Positions 13,725 through 22,609 of a stretch of 30,327 nt of DNA are shown piece after piece. This DNA comes from an uncultured Pseudomonas sp. (GTDB lineage Bacteria > Pseudomonadota > Gammaproteobacteria > Pseudomonadales > Pseudomonadaceae): positions 1 to 30,327 of the forward strand of contig NZ_CAMPHN010000041.1 of the NCBI RefSeq assembly GCF_946885885.1, in the 5' to 3' direction. How positions within the stretch are numbered: position 1 is the first letter of the stretch; every line of letters starts with the position of its first letter. The position numbers and the translations under genes are program-made. Under the pieces are notes generated by a model. That model did not search any database, was not told where the DNA came from, and saw only the letters and a program-made list of their open reading frames with translations.

Positions 13725-14498
13725 TCAGCGCAGTACGCCTTCATCGAGCAATAACTTGAAGATAGCCTCGGCGCCGTCTTGTGGCGAGACGTCCTTGAGT
13801 ATCTGGCCGCCGCCACCGGAAGCCTTGGCGGTGGCCGCCTTCATCCGTTCGGCGCCGGTTTTCGCCTTGATCACCTTGAGTCGCTTCGGCCGCGGCCGCG
13901 CCGGTTGCAACTGGGCGACAGCGAGCAGGTCGTCGGCGATAGAGAGTGTCGCATGGGCCTGTACCTGTCCGCGTCGGGCCGGGCCGAAGGCGCTCTGGCG
14001 GGCAACCGGCGCGGCATGGTCGACGCTGGCGACGAACGGCAAACGCACGCGCAGACGGCGGCGCTGGCCGCGGGGCAGGGCTTGCAGCACGTGCGCCACG
14101 CCGTTCTCGACGCTCTCCACCTCGGCCAAACCCACCACCAGGGGCCAGCCCAATTGCTCCGCCAACAGGTAGGGCAGCATGCCCGAACCTTCGCCGGTTT
14201 CCGCCTGGCTTCCGGTCAGTACAAGCTGCGCATCGGCGCTGCCGAGATAGGCGGCCAAGGCGGGCAGGGCGTCGTCGCCGGGTGCTTGTTCGAGCACGCC
14301 GATTTCGCTCAAGCCCATACCCAGGTAGGCGCGCAAGGCGTCCGCATGCGGGTCGCCGGCATGCAGCAGCTGCAGTTTGTCGCCGCTTAAACGCAAACCC
14401 AGTTCCACCGCGCGGGCATCCTGCTCGGCGCGGCGGGGCCGGCCCGAACTCGGGTGTGCACCGATGGAAACCAGGGCGATGATATTTAGATCAGTCAT
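13725..14498 (-). CDS. Electron transfer flavoprotein, beta subunit (dimethylglycine pathway)
   Basis: This 257-aa ETF beta-type protein begins LNIIALVSIGAHPSSGRPRR, with the central QLVLTGSQAETGEGSGMLPY corresponding to the AMP/nucleotide-binding and partner recognition region of the family. A basic/alanine-rich C-terminal stretch (RPKRLKVIKAKTG) precedes the final helix. ETF beta pairs with ETF alpha to take electrons from dehydrogenases and pass them to ETF:ubiquinone oxidoreductase. Its position directly behind ETF alpha, dgcB and dgcA marks this pair as a dedicated paralogue for dimethylglycine oxidation rather than the housekeeping ETF. A GTAGGGTGGA-type repeat separates it from ETF alpha by 95 bp. 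Confidence 0.88.
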   Translation of the reverse strand: MTDLNIIALVSIGAHPSSGRPRRAEQDARAVELGLRLSGDKLQLLHAGDPHADALRAYLGMGLSEIGVLEQAPGDDALPALAAYLGSADAQLVLTGSQAETGEGSGMLPYLLAEQLGWPLVVGLAEVESVENGVAHVLQALPRGQRRRLRVRLPFVASVDHAAPVARQSAFGPARRGQVQAHATLSIADDLLAVAQLQPARPRPKRLKVIKAKTGAERMKAATAKASGGGGQILKDVSPQDGAEAIFKLLLDEGVLR

Positions 14499-14509
14499 GG
14501 CAACGCTCC

Positions 14510-14589
14510 GTAGGGTGGAAGACGCTGTTTTCTTCCACCGTCGTATTGTGGTTGCTGCTGGTGGATGGGTGAGGCGTCATCCACCCTAC
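14510..14589. repeat. GTAGGGTGGA...TCCACCCTAC repeat between the ETF subunit genes (copy 2)
   Basis: An 80-bp inverted repeat begins GTAGGGTGGAAGACGC and ends GTCATCCACCCTAC, with an inner TTCCACC/GGTGGA pair. It occupies nearly the whole gap between two genes whose products should be made in equal amounts. Confidence 0.78.
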
Positions 14590-14593
14590 GTAT

Positions 14594-15817
14594 CTATGCC
14601 GCATCGCGGGCCGCTCCCTGACGATGGGCCGCAATCCGTTCGATCAGGGCCTGCAGAATCGCCGCCGAGTCGCCGATCACCGAGAGGTCGGCGCGTTTGA
14701 TCATGTCGCAGCCGGGGTCCATGTTCACTGCCACTACCTTGTCGCAGGCACCGATGCCCTGTAGGTGCTGAATCGCCCCGGAAATGCCGACGGCCAGATA
14801 AACCCGCGCGCTGACCCAGGTGCCGGTGGCGCCGACCTGACGGTTGCGCGGCATGAAGCCGTCGTCCACCGCCACGCGCGAGGCGCCCTCGGTGGCGCCG
14901 AGGGTTTTCGCGGCCTGGTGGAACAGCTCCCAGTCCTTGACCCCGTTGCCGCCGGAGAGAATGAATTCGGCTTCGGCCATGGGGATCAGCGCCGGGTCCA
15001 CCGCCACCGCGCCGAGATCCTGGATCCGTGGCAGATGGCGGACGATCTGTTCGCTGAGCTCGATTGGCCGCACTTCATGACGGGTTTCGCTGACCGGCTC
15101 GGCGCATTCGGCGGCGGCCAGGATCAGCCGTGGCGCTTGCCGTACCAAGTCCTCGCGGCCTGCACCGGCGCGGCCGCTGGCTTGGCCATCGGCCACCTGC
15201 CAGACCCGGGTCGCCGGGCGTTCGCCGAGTTTGGCGGCCAGCCGGCGGCCCAGCTCGCCGCCACCGCTGCGGCTGTCGGGCAGCAGCCAGTGGCGCGGCG
15301 CCAACTGGCTTTCCACCGCGCTCAAGGCCAGCACGCGCGCTTCCGGGGCGTAACCCTCGAAGGCTTCGCCTGTGAGCTGCAGCAGGCGGTCGACGCCGTT
15401 GCAATCGAAGGCGCTTTCTTTGTGCTCGCCGAATACCACGGCCACTACCGCGCCGTCGTTGCCGGCGAGTTTGTGGGCCAAACCGAGCAGGTCCTTGTCG
15501 TGGCTGCTCAGGCGGCCGCCGACCATGTCCGGCACCACCACGATATGGAAGGCCGGCTGTTCGACGCTATGCAGCGGCAGCTGCACCGCTTCGGTCGTGC
15601 TGCTGCGTTTGCCGGTACCGCCCTGCTGGACGCCGGAGCGGTCGATGCGCTTGATCCCGTTGGGGCCGATAAAGCCGAGCGCATGAGGATTCTTGCGGAT
15701 GATGCCGTTGGGGCCCATCCAACTACTTTCAGCCTTCTGCATCGCCGCGTGCAGCGGATGCAGGCGGTTGCGGGCGATCCACTCGGCGCGTGGGTCGCGG
15801 CGGATAATGTCGCTCAT
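14594..15817 (-). CDS. Electron transfer flavoprotein, alpha subunit (FixB family; dimethylglycine pathway)
   Basis: This 407-aa protein is larger than the usual ETF alpha of about 310 aa because of an N-terminal extension of about 85 residues. The extension contains two GPNGIxR motifs (MGPNGIIR and IGPNGIKR). The ETF N-terminal domain then follows (HIVVVPDMVGGRLSSHDK). The C-terminal FAD domain, about residues 285-395, has ILSGGNGVKDWELF, VGATGTWVSARVYLAVGISG and AIQHLQGI, which are conserved flavin contacts. Expected role: heterodimer with ETF beta that accepts electrons from DgcA/DgcB. The order dgcA-dgcB-alpha-beta on one strand supports this. A REPIN lies between it and dgcB. Confidence 0.9.
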   Translation of the reverse strand: MSDIIRRDPRAEWIARNRLHPLHAAMQKAESSWMGPNGIIRKNPHALGFIGPNGIKRIDRSGVQQGGTGKRSSTTEAVQLPLHSVEQPAFHIVVVPDMVGGRLSSHDKDLLGLAHKLAGNDGAVVAVVFGEHKESAFDCNGVDRLLQLTGEAFEGYAPEARVLALSAVESQLAPRHWLLPDSRSGGGELGRRLAAKLGERPATRVWQVADGQASGRAGAGREDLVRQAPRLILAAAECAEPVSETRHEVRPIELSEQIVRHLPRIQDLGAVAVDPALIPMAEAEFILSGGNGVKDWELFHQAAKTLGATEGASRVAVDDGFMPRNRQVGATGTWVSARVYLAVGISGAIQHLQGIGACDKVVAVNMDPGCDMIKRADLSVIGDSAAILQALIERIAAHRQGAARDAA

Positions 15818-15847
15818 GGGTGGGCCTCCATAGCAGGTGATGTATCT

Positions 15848-15913
15848 GTGGGAGGGGCCGGGCGGCGTACCGCTTTAGCCGCGATGACACATGTCGCGGC
15901 TAAAGCCCCTCCC
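15848..15913. repeat. REPIN between dgcB and the ETF alpha gene
   Basis: GTGGGAGGGG ... CTTTAGCCGCGAT pairs with ATCGCGGCTAAAG and CCCCTCCC. The left arm is split by about 15 extra bases (CCGGGCGGCGTACCG) between GGGG and CTTTAG. Confidence 0.72.
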
Positions 15914-15950
15914 TCGGGGCGTGGAGACATATTCATAAGGTGCGTCGGCA

Positions 15951-17912
15951 TCACTGCACCTCCGCCATGTCACGCTTGGCCGGCGCCGGCTTTTTTGCCG
16001 GGGCGGGTCCTTCGATCAGCACGTCCGCCACCAGCTCGGCGATGTCCTTGATTTGCGGGCGCGGTTCGACCACGCCTTCGAGCATCGCGGTGCACTGCGG
16101 GCAGCCCACGGCCACCAGCTCGGCGCCGGTTTCCTTGATGTCGACCATGCGCATGTCGGGGATCCGCTGCTTGCCGGGGATGTCGGTGATAGGCGCGCCG
16201 CCGCCACCGCCGCAGCAACGCGAGCGGAAGCCGGAGCGTTCCATTTCCTTCACTTCGATACCGATGGCATTCAGCACGTTGCGCGGCGCTTGGTACTCGC
16301 CGTTGTAGCGGCCCAGGTAGCAGGGGTCGTGATAGGTCACGCTGCCGCCCTTGTGGCTACCCAGGTTGAGTTTCTGCCCGGCGATCAGCTCGTCGAGGAA
16401 GGTGCTGTGGTGCAGCACCTGGTAGTGGCCGCCCAGCGCGCCGTATTCGTTCTTCAGCACGTGGAAGCTGTGCGGGTCGCAGCTGACGATGCGTTTGAAC
16501 TGGTACTTGGCCAGGGTGGCGATATTGCGTTTGGCCAACTGCTGGAACGTTGCCTCGTCGCCCAGACGGCGGGCGACGTCGCCGCTGTCGCGTTCTTCCA
16601 GGCCGAGCACGGCGAAGTCGACATTGGCGGCTTTCAGCACTTTGACAAAGGCTCTCAAGGTTCTCTGATTGCGCATATCGAAGGCGCCGTCGCCGACCCA
16701 GAACAGCACATCCGCCTGTTTCTTGTCGCTCATCAGCGGCAGATTGAGGTCCGCCGCCCAGTTCAAACGACCGCCGGGGGCGAAGCCGCCGGGGTTGTCG
16801 GTGGCGATCAGGTTGTCCAGCACCTCGGCACCCTTGTTCGGCGTGGCGCCTTTTTCCAGGGTCAGATGGCGGCGCATATCGACGATGGCGTCGACGTGCT
16901 CGATCATCATCGGGCATTCCTCGACGCAGGCGCGGCAGGTGGTGCAGGACCACAGCGTTTCGGCATCGACCAGGGCCTTGCCTTGCAGGTTGACGATCGG
17001 CAGGTGCGGGCCACCGCTGTGCTCGCCAATCGGCTTACCAGGGTAGGGGCTGCCGGCGAACTTGGCATCGCTGCCGCCGGCCAGGCCGACCACCATGTCC
17101 TGAATCAGCTTTTTCGGGTTCAGCGGCTGGCCGGCGGCGAAGGCCGGGCAGGCCGCCTCGCACTTGCCGCACTGCACGCAGGCGTCGAAGCCGAGCAACT
17201 GGTTCCAGGTGAAATCGGTGGGTTTTTCCACGCCCAGCGGCGCTTTGGGATCGTTCAGGTCCAGCGCTTTCAGCCCGGTCGAGCGACCGCCGCCGAAGCG
17301 CTCGGCACGGCGGTGCCAGGCCAGGTGCAGGGCGCCGGCGAAGGCGTGCTTCATCGGTCCGCCCCAGGTCATGCCGAAGAACAGCTCGGACACGCCCCAG
17401 GCCACGCCGACGGCCAGGATGGCGGCAAGTATCCAACCACCGAAGCCTTGCGGCAGGATACCGGCCACCGGCAGGGTGGCGATAAAGAAGCTGGCGGCGA
17501 ACATCAGCAAGCTTTTCGGCAAGCGCATCCACGGGCCTTTCGACAGCCGCGACGGCGGATCGAGGCGACGTTTAGCGACGAACAGGGCGCCGACGAACAT
17601 CAGCACGGTGGCGCCCAGCAGGGCGAAGCCGAGGATTTTGTTGTGCAAGCCGAAACCATGCACCAGGATCGCCAGCGCCGCCGCCAGGACGAAGCCGCCG
17701 GCGGTGGCCACGTGGGTCTTGGACATGTACTTGTCGCGCTCGACCACGTGGTGCAGGTCCACCAGGTAGCGGCGCGGCATCTTCAGCAGGCCGCCGATCC
17801 AGTCGACCTTGGCCGGCCGACCGCGACGCCACATAAAGAAGCGCTTGCCGGCGCCGAGCACGGCGAGGCCGAGTGCGGCGAACAGCAGAATGGGTAGAAG
17901 GGTGTTCAACAT
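15951..17912 (-). CDS. dgcB: Dimethylglycine catabolism protein DgcB (iron-sulfur/membrane subunit)
   Basis: This 653-aa protein has about five membrane segments in the first 180 residues (DUF3483-type region). Two ferredoxin motifs follow: CVQCGKCEAACP (Cys245, 248, 251, 255) and CTTCRACVEECP (Cys323, 326, 329, 333). Two CCG-type cysteine domains come after that (HDPCYLGRYNGEYQ, then RCCGGGGG and GCPQCTAML), as in heterodisulfide-reductase-like electron carriers. A Lys/Pro/Ala tail ends the protein. In Pseudomonas, dgcB is required with dgcA for dimethylglycine growth. The architecture suggests it moves electrons from DgcA to ETF or the membrane; this last step is inference. ATG 17912 has GGGAG upstream and gives the hydrophobic N-terminus LNTLLPILLF. 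Confidence 0.93.
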   Translation of the reverse strand: MLNTLLPILLFAALGLAVLGAGKRFFMWRRGRPAKVDWIGGLLKMPRRYLVDLHHVVERDKYMSKTHVATAGGFVLAAALAILVHGFGLHNKILGFALLGATVLMFVGALFVAKRRLDPPSRLSKGPWMRLPKSLLMFAASFFIATLPVAGILPQGFGGWILAAILAVGVAWGVSELFFGMTWGGPMKHAFAGALHLAWHRRAERFGGGRSTGLKALDLNDPKAPLGVEKPTDFTWNQLLGFDACVQCGKCEAACPAFAAGQPLNPKKLIQDMVVGLAGGSDAKFAGSPYPGKPIGEHSGGPHLPIVNLQGKALVDAETLWSCTTCRACVEECPMMIEHVDAIVDMRRHLTLEKGATPNKGAEVLDNLIATDNPGGFAPGGRLNWAADLNLPLMSDKKQADVLFWVGDGAFDMRNQRTLRAFVKVLKAANVDFAVLGLEERDSGDVARRLGDEATFQQLAKRNIATLAKYQFKRIVSCDPHSFHVLKNEYGALGGHYQVLHHSTFLDELIAGQKLNLGSHKGGSVTYHDPCYLGRYNGEYQAPRNVLNAIGIEVKEMERSGFRSRCCGGGGGAPITDIPGKQRIPDMRMVDIKETGAELVAVGCPQCTAMLEGVVEPRPQIKDIAELVADVLIEGPAPAKKPAPAKRDMAEVQ

Positions 17913-17975
17913 GGGAGGCTCCCACAACAGCGGTTGCAAGGGGGTCTTCGCCCCCTGGAATCTTGCACCGGCCCT

Positions 17976-18060
17976 TGTAGGAGCGGGCTTGCCCGCGATG
18001 CGTCCGATCAGACAACTGTGTTGTTACTGCTGGCGCTATCGCGGGCAAGCCCGCTCCTAC
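17976..18060. repeat. REPIN of classic Pseudomonas REP units
   Basis: The left unit TGTAGGAGCGGGCTTGCCCG (17976 onward) and right unit ATCGCGGGCAAGCCCGCTCC (18038 onward) form an inverted pair with about 38 bp between. It sits between dgcA and dgcB in the same-strand operon. Confidence 0.88.
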
Positions 18061-18082
18061 TGGGTCCGAGTCCGGCCTGTGC

Positions 18083-20143
18083 TCAGAAGTCCTTGCACAG
18101 GCGCAAGGCGTCATAGATCGCCGCGTGGGTGTTGCGTTGGGCCACGCAATCGCCGATGCGGAACAGCAGGTAGCCGTCGCCGGCCTCGGAGAGACATGGC
18201 TGCGGCTTGATCGCGAACAGAGCTTCCACGTCGATCTGGCCCTTGTTGCGCGAACCGTCCTTGAGCCCGTAGTACAGGCTTTCGTCCGGACGCACGCCGT
18301 TCTCCACCACCACCTGGTCGACCACCCGCTCTTCCCGGGCGCCGGTGTATTCGTTCTCCAGCACCGCCACCAGCTTGTCGCCCTCGCGGTAGACCTTTTC
18401 CAGCATCAGGTCGCCGGTCATGATCACTTCTTTCGGGTACAGGCTGCGGTAGTAGGTCGGGAACGAGGTGCCGCCCATGGCCACGCCCGGCTTGATGTCG
18501 TCGGTGACGATCTCCACCTTGGCGCCCTTCTCGGCGATGAAATCGGCCACCGACATGCCGGTGAATTCGCAGATGGTGTCGTACACCAGCACGTTGTTGC
18601 CCGGCGCGACCTTGCCGTCGAGCACGTCCCAGCTGCTGACCACCAGGCCTTCGTCCGCGCCCCAGTGTTCGTTCTGCTCGATGAACGGATGGCCGCCGTT
18701 GGCCAGCACCACGATGTCCGGACGCAGGTCGAGGATGCTGTCGATATCGGCACCGGTGCCCAGGCGCAGGTCGACGCCGAGGCGGGCGATCTCCATCTGG
18801 AACCAACGGGTGATACCGGCCATCTGATCGCGTTGCGGCGCCTTGGCGGCGAGGCTGATCTGCCCGCCGAGGCTGTCTTTCTTCTCGAACAGGGTCACAT
18901 CGTGGCCGCGCTCGGCAGCGACGCGTGCCGCTTCCATCCCGGCCGGGCCGCCACCGACGATCACCACCTTGCGCTTGGGCCCGGTGGATTTTTCGATGAT
19001 ATGCGGCAGGCCCATGTATTCGCGGGAAGTCGCTGCGTTCTGGATGCAGAGTACATCGAGGCCCTGGTACTGACGGTCGATGCAATAGTTGGCGCCGACG
19101 CATTGCTTGATCTGATCGACCTGGCCCATCTTGATCTTGGCGATCAGATGCGGGTCGGCGATATGCGCACGGGTCATGCCGACCATGTCGACATAGCCGC
19201 CTTCGAGGATACGGGTCGCCTGGTTCGGGTCCTTGATGTTCTGCGCGTGCAGTACCGGGACCTTGACCACTTCCTTGATCCCGGCCGCCAGGTGCAGGAA
19301 GGGCTCCGGCGGGTAGCTCATGTTCGGGATGACGTTGGCCAGGGTGTTGTGGGTGTCGCAACCCGAACCCACCACGCCGATGAAGTCGATCATGCCGGTG
19401 GCGTCGTAGTAGGCGGCGATTTGCTTCATGTCGTCATGCGACAGACCGTCCGGGTGGAATTCGTCGCCACAGATGCGCATGCCGACGCAGAAGTCGTCAC
19501 CGACTTCCTTGCGCACCGCTTTGATCACTTCCAGGCCGAACTTCATCCGGCCCTCGAAGCTGCCGCCCCATTCGTCGGTACGCTTGTTGACGCGCGGCGA
19601 CCAGAACTGGTCGATCATGTGCTGGTGCACGGCGGACAGCTCGACGCCGTCCAGGCCGCCCTCTTTGGCGCGACGTGCGGCCTGGGCGTAGTTGCCGATC
19701 ACCCGCCAGATTTCCTCGACCTCAATGGTCTTACAGGTGGCGCGGTGCACCGGTTCACGGATGCCCGACGGCGACATCAGGGTCGGCCAGTTGAAGCCGT
19801 CCCAGCGCGAGCGACGACCCATGTGGGTAATCTGGATCATGATCTTGGCGCCGTGCTTGTGCATGGCGTCGGCCAGGTTCTGGAAGTGCGGGATGATCCG
19901 GTCGGTGGACAGGTTGACCGAGCTCCACCATTCCTGCGGGCTGTCGATGGCCACCACCGAGGAGCCGCCGCAGATCGCCAGGCCGATGCCGCCCTTGGCC
20001 TTCTCTTCGTAATACTGGACGTAACGCTCGGTGGTCATGCCGCCGTCGGTGGCGTAGACCTCGGCGTGCGCAGTGGAAAGCACGCGGTTGCGGATGGTCA
20101 GTTTGCCGATCTGGATCGGCTGGAACATTGCTTCGAAAGCCAT
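18083..20143 (-). CDS. dgcA: Dimethylglycine demethylase/dehydrogenase DgcA
   Basis: This 686-aa protein of the trimethylamine-dehydrogenase/2,4-dienoyl-CoA reductase family oxidises dimethylglycine to sarcosine. It has an FMN-binding TIM barrel (about residues 1-370; opens FQPIQIGKLTIRNR), an Fe-S segment (CVGANYC ... LCIQN, Cys348, 354, 366), then an FAD/NAD(P)-type Rossmann region from VVIVGGGPAGMEAARV. In trimethylamine dehydrogenase the cluster motif is CxxCxxC; here the middle Cys is Ala351. ATG 20143 has GAGGG 7 nt upstream and yields the standard N-terminus; the longer frame upstream crosses a REPIN and the DUF5943 gene. It is followed by dgcB and the ETF genes. Confidence 0.95.
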   Translation of the reverse strand: MAFEAMFQPIQIGKLTIRNRVLSTAHAEVYATDGGMTTERYVQYYEEKAKGGIGLAICGGSSVVAIDSPQEWWSSVNLSTDRIIPHFQNLADAMHKHGAKIMIQITHMGRRSRWDGFNWPTLMSPSGIREPVHRATCKTIEVEEIWRVIGNYAQAARRAKEGGLDGVELSAVHQHMIDQFWSPRVNKRTDEWGGSFEGRMKFGLEVIKAVRKEVGDDFCVGMRICGDEFHPDGLSHDDMKQIAAYYDATGMIDFIGVVGSGCDTHNTLANVIPNMSYPPEPFLHLAAGIKEVVKVPVLHAQNIKDPNQATRILEGGYVDMVGMTRAHIADPHLIAKIKMGQVDQIKQCVGANYCIDRQYQGLDVLCIQNAATSREYMGLPHIIEKSTGPKRKVVIVGGGPAGMEAARVAAERGHDVTLFEKKDSLGGQISLAAKAPQRDQMAGITRWFQMEIARLGVDLRLGTGADIDSILDLRPDIVVLANGGHPFIEQNEHWGADEGLVVSSWDVLDGKVAPGNNVLVYDTICEFTGMSVADFIAEKGAKVEIVTDDIKPGVAMGGTSFPTYYRSLYPKEVIMTGDLMLEKVYREGDKLVAVLENEYTGAREERVVDQVVVENGVRPDESLYYGLKDGSRNKGQIDVEALFAIKPQPCLSEAGDGYLLFRIGDCVAQRNTHAAIYDALRLCKDF

Positions 20144-20182
20144 TGCGGCACCCTCACGGAAAAGCGGCCTAGCGTTACTTCG

Positions 20183-20229
20183 CGGGAGGCGTTTTAGCGG
20201 CGATGCTGTCGCGGCTGAAGCTCCTCCCA
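20183..20229. repeat. Short REPIN between DUF5943 gene and dgcA
   Basis: GGGAGGCGTTTTAGCGGCGA and TCGCGGCTGAAGCTCCTCCC are inverted arms of the same REP type seen at 13158 and 15848, with almost no loop. Confidence 0.7.
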
Positions 20230-20241
20230 CATACAGTTTTT

Positions 20242-20772
20242 TTAGCGTGGTTTGACGCGGAACAGGCCATGGTCGTGGCCTTCCTGCGAGGCGCCGTAGA
20301 CCTGTTCGGCGACGGTGCGGATATTGCTGCCCTGGGCCTGCAGAATCTGGTCCATGGCGCCGGCGAACCAGCCGGTGAACATGTAATCCACCGGGCGACC
20401 GCACTTGCCGTAGACGTAGACGAAGGCCGAGTGGTCCAGGCGCACTTCGCAGGTGCCGGCGTCGAGGTCGATCGACTGGATCTTGAACAGGCCCCAGCCG
20501 CGCTGCGACAGACGCTTCATGTAGTGCTCGAACACCGCCACGCCGGACAGGCCATGGCATTCGGCCTCTTTCTCGCACCAGTGCCAGGCGGATTTGTAGC
20601 CGGCCTTGTAGAGAATCTCGGCATAGGCCTCGGCGCCGAGCACTTCCTCGATGCCGATATGGTTGTTGACGAAGAAATGCCGCGGCACATAGAGCATCGG
20701 CAGAGCGTCGGTGGTCCAGACGCCGGTTTCGTCGTCGACCTGGATGGGCATTTCGGGGGCGTGGGTGGACAT
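20242..20772 (-). CDS. DUF5943 protein of the dimethylglycine operon
   Basis: This 176-aa cytoplasmic protein has no signal or membrane segment and matches the DUF5943 proteins conserved beside dgcA in Pseudomonas. Visible features are PRHFFVNNHIGIEEVLGAEA near residues 30-50, paired aromatic residues (GYKSAWHWCEKEAECHG), and Cys/His residues spread along the chain, in a V4R/heme-NO-like alpha+beta pattern (GWGLFKIQSID, CEVRLDHSAFVY). That resemblance is only by eye. Its biochemical function is unknown to me; context points to an accessory or substrate-binding role in dimethylglycine oxidation. ATG 20772 is immediately followed by a normal N-terminus. The upstream gap holds a GTAGGTTGG-type repeat. 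Confidence 0.82.
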   Translation of the reverse strand: MSTHAPEMPIQVDDETGVWTTDALPMLYVPRHFFVNNHIGIEEVLGAEAYAEILYKAGYKSAWHWCEKEAECHGLSGVAVFEHYMKRLSQRGWGLFKIQSIDLDAGTCEVRLDHSAFVYVYGKCGRPVDYMFTGWFAGAMDQILQAQGSNIRTVAEQVYGASQEGHDHGLFRVKPR

Positions 20773-20810
20773 GTGTTCAAACTCCAGAATTCGTTGCGTG
20801 TCGGTGCGCG

Positions 20811-20929
20811 GTAGGTTGGTGCTGAGCCTGCGAAGCCCAACATGGAGCGCGTAGCGCTCCGCTCGAGGATTTCGTTAATGGGGAATGCATTTCGAATGTG
20901 CTGTTGGGCTTCGCAGAGCTCAGCCCAAC

Positions 20930-20933
<4 letters not shown>
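20811..20933. repeat. GTAGGTTGG...CCAACCTAC inverted repeat
   Basis: GTAGGTTGGTGCTGAGCCTG at the left is mirrored by GCTCAGCCCAACCTAC at the right, with inner GAAGCCCAACA/TGTTGGGCTTC arms. The right end overlaps the dipeptidase TAG stop (20930-20932). Confidence 0.8.
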
Positions 20934-21904
<971 letters not shown>

Positions 21905-22460
21905 CAGGCTGTCCCCTTTTTTAGCTGGTATCGCCAAAGCGGTCGTTGGCGCGTTGGGTTGAGCATATAGCCGAGGGGCGCGGCGACCCGGTGCAAAAAC
22001 GACCGGGGTATTGCCGAAAGCGTCAATGCCGGGTCGCGGGCGGATATGCCTCAGCTAAAGGCCGTGGGAGGTGCTTCAGCGGCGATGCTTTTGATCGGCG
22101 GTTCGCGGCTAAAGCCCCTTTCATTAAGCTGAAATAACTCCTTGTTTTTCATACATAAATTTAATCGGCGCGGAACCCTCGTAGGAGCCAGCTTGCTGGC
22201 GATCCCGGCAGATCAGAAGCATCGCAGCAAGAACTGGGCGCCCCTCTGGCTCCTACACCGTTTGCGGCGCGACAGCGCTCCGTCGCGGACGGCGGGTAAA
22301 CTCCCGCATGCGATAAGAATCCCAAAAAAGGCGATGTACCCCATTGCATATTGCGTGGGGCGCTTGGAAGACTGGCCCTGTTTGCGGGGGCCGCGTTGCC
22401 GGCTATGCGAGAGAGGCTCAGGCCTGAATCGCCCATGCGACACATTATTGGGACAGCGCT
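21905..22460. promoter_or_regulatory. Gene-free leader of the dipeptidase-dgc operon, with repeats
   Basis: No credible gene is seen in these 556 bp. They should contain the promoter of the minus-strand dipeptidase-DUF5943-dgc operon. Visible elements are an inverted pair GCGACCCGG (21983) / CCGGGTCGC (22029) about 80-130 bp upstream of the start; a degenerate REPIN at 22064-22120; a GTAGGAGCCAGCTTGCTGGC ... TGGCTCCTAC pair at 22181-22257; and an AAAGGCxATGTACC motif at about 22327-22355 shared with two sites near 26938 and 27151. I cannot assign a regulator site, although AraC-type GbdR control is established for these pathway genes in Pseudomonas. Confidence 0.5.
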
Positions 22461-22495
22461 AAAAAAAAGCCCCTGCCCGGGATACGGGCAGAGGC
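22461..22495 (-). terminator. Rho-independent terminator of gbcA
   Basis: Read on the minus strand, an 11-bp GC-rich stem (GCCTCTGCCCG / CGGGCAGGGGC, one G-U pair, 5-nt loop) is followed by eight T residues. It lies after gbcA and the 29-codon gene, so both are expected on the same transcript. Confidence 0.9.
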
Positions 22496-22517
22496 CAAGG
22501 TGACCCTCGGGAGGGTC

Positions 22518-22607
22518 TCAGTGTGTGACGGCTGTTTCCGGCCTGCGACGGGCGGCCAGCAGGCCGTAGACCGTCAGCGCAATCAGCAGCCACAGGCTCG
22601 AGGACAT
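22518..22607 (-). CDS. 29-aa single-pass membrane microprotein downstream of gbcA
   Basis: An ATG located 2 nt after the gbcA TAA opens a 29-codon frame: a short polar start (MSSS), the hydrophobic helix LWLLIALTVYGLLAA, and a basic cytoplasmic-type tail ARRRPETAVTH, ending in TGA 22518-22520. The composition (one membrane span then a positive cluster) is typical of bacterial small membrane proteins, and the frame ends just before the terminator, as expected of a real last gene. The ribosome binding site is weak (GGCAG within the gbcA end), suggesting translational coupling to gbcA. No family is recognised; a role with the GbcA/GbcB oxygenase at the membrane is speculation. Confidence 0.6.
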   Translation of the reverse strand: MSSSLWLLIALTVYGLLAARRRPETAVTH

Positions 22608-22609
22608 GG

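Noticed and set aside
16053..17897. 614-codon open frame on the plus strand across dgcB
   Set aside because: Antisense shadow of dgcB; the composition (Ala/Gly/His/Gln-rich) is typical of such shadows, and the ferredoxin motifs are on the minus strand.
18125..20197. 690-codon open frame on the plus strand across dgcA
   Set aside because: It is the exact antisense of dgcA, in the phase that high-GC coding DNA keeps free of stops. Its translation has no domain pattern, while dgcA on the other strand has clear motifs.
20144..20578. Longer N-terminus for dgcA
   Set aside because: It would cross a REPIN and lie antisense-free but out of frame over the DUF5943 gene; ATG 20143 has a ribosome binding site and matches the family start.
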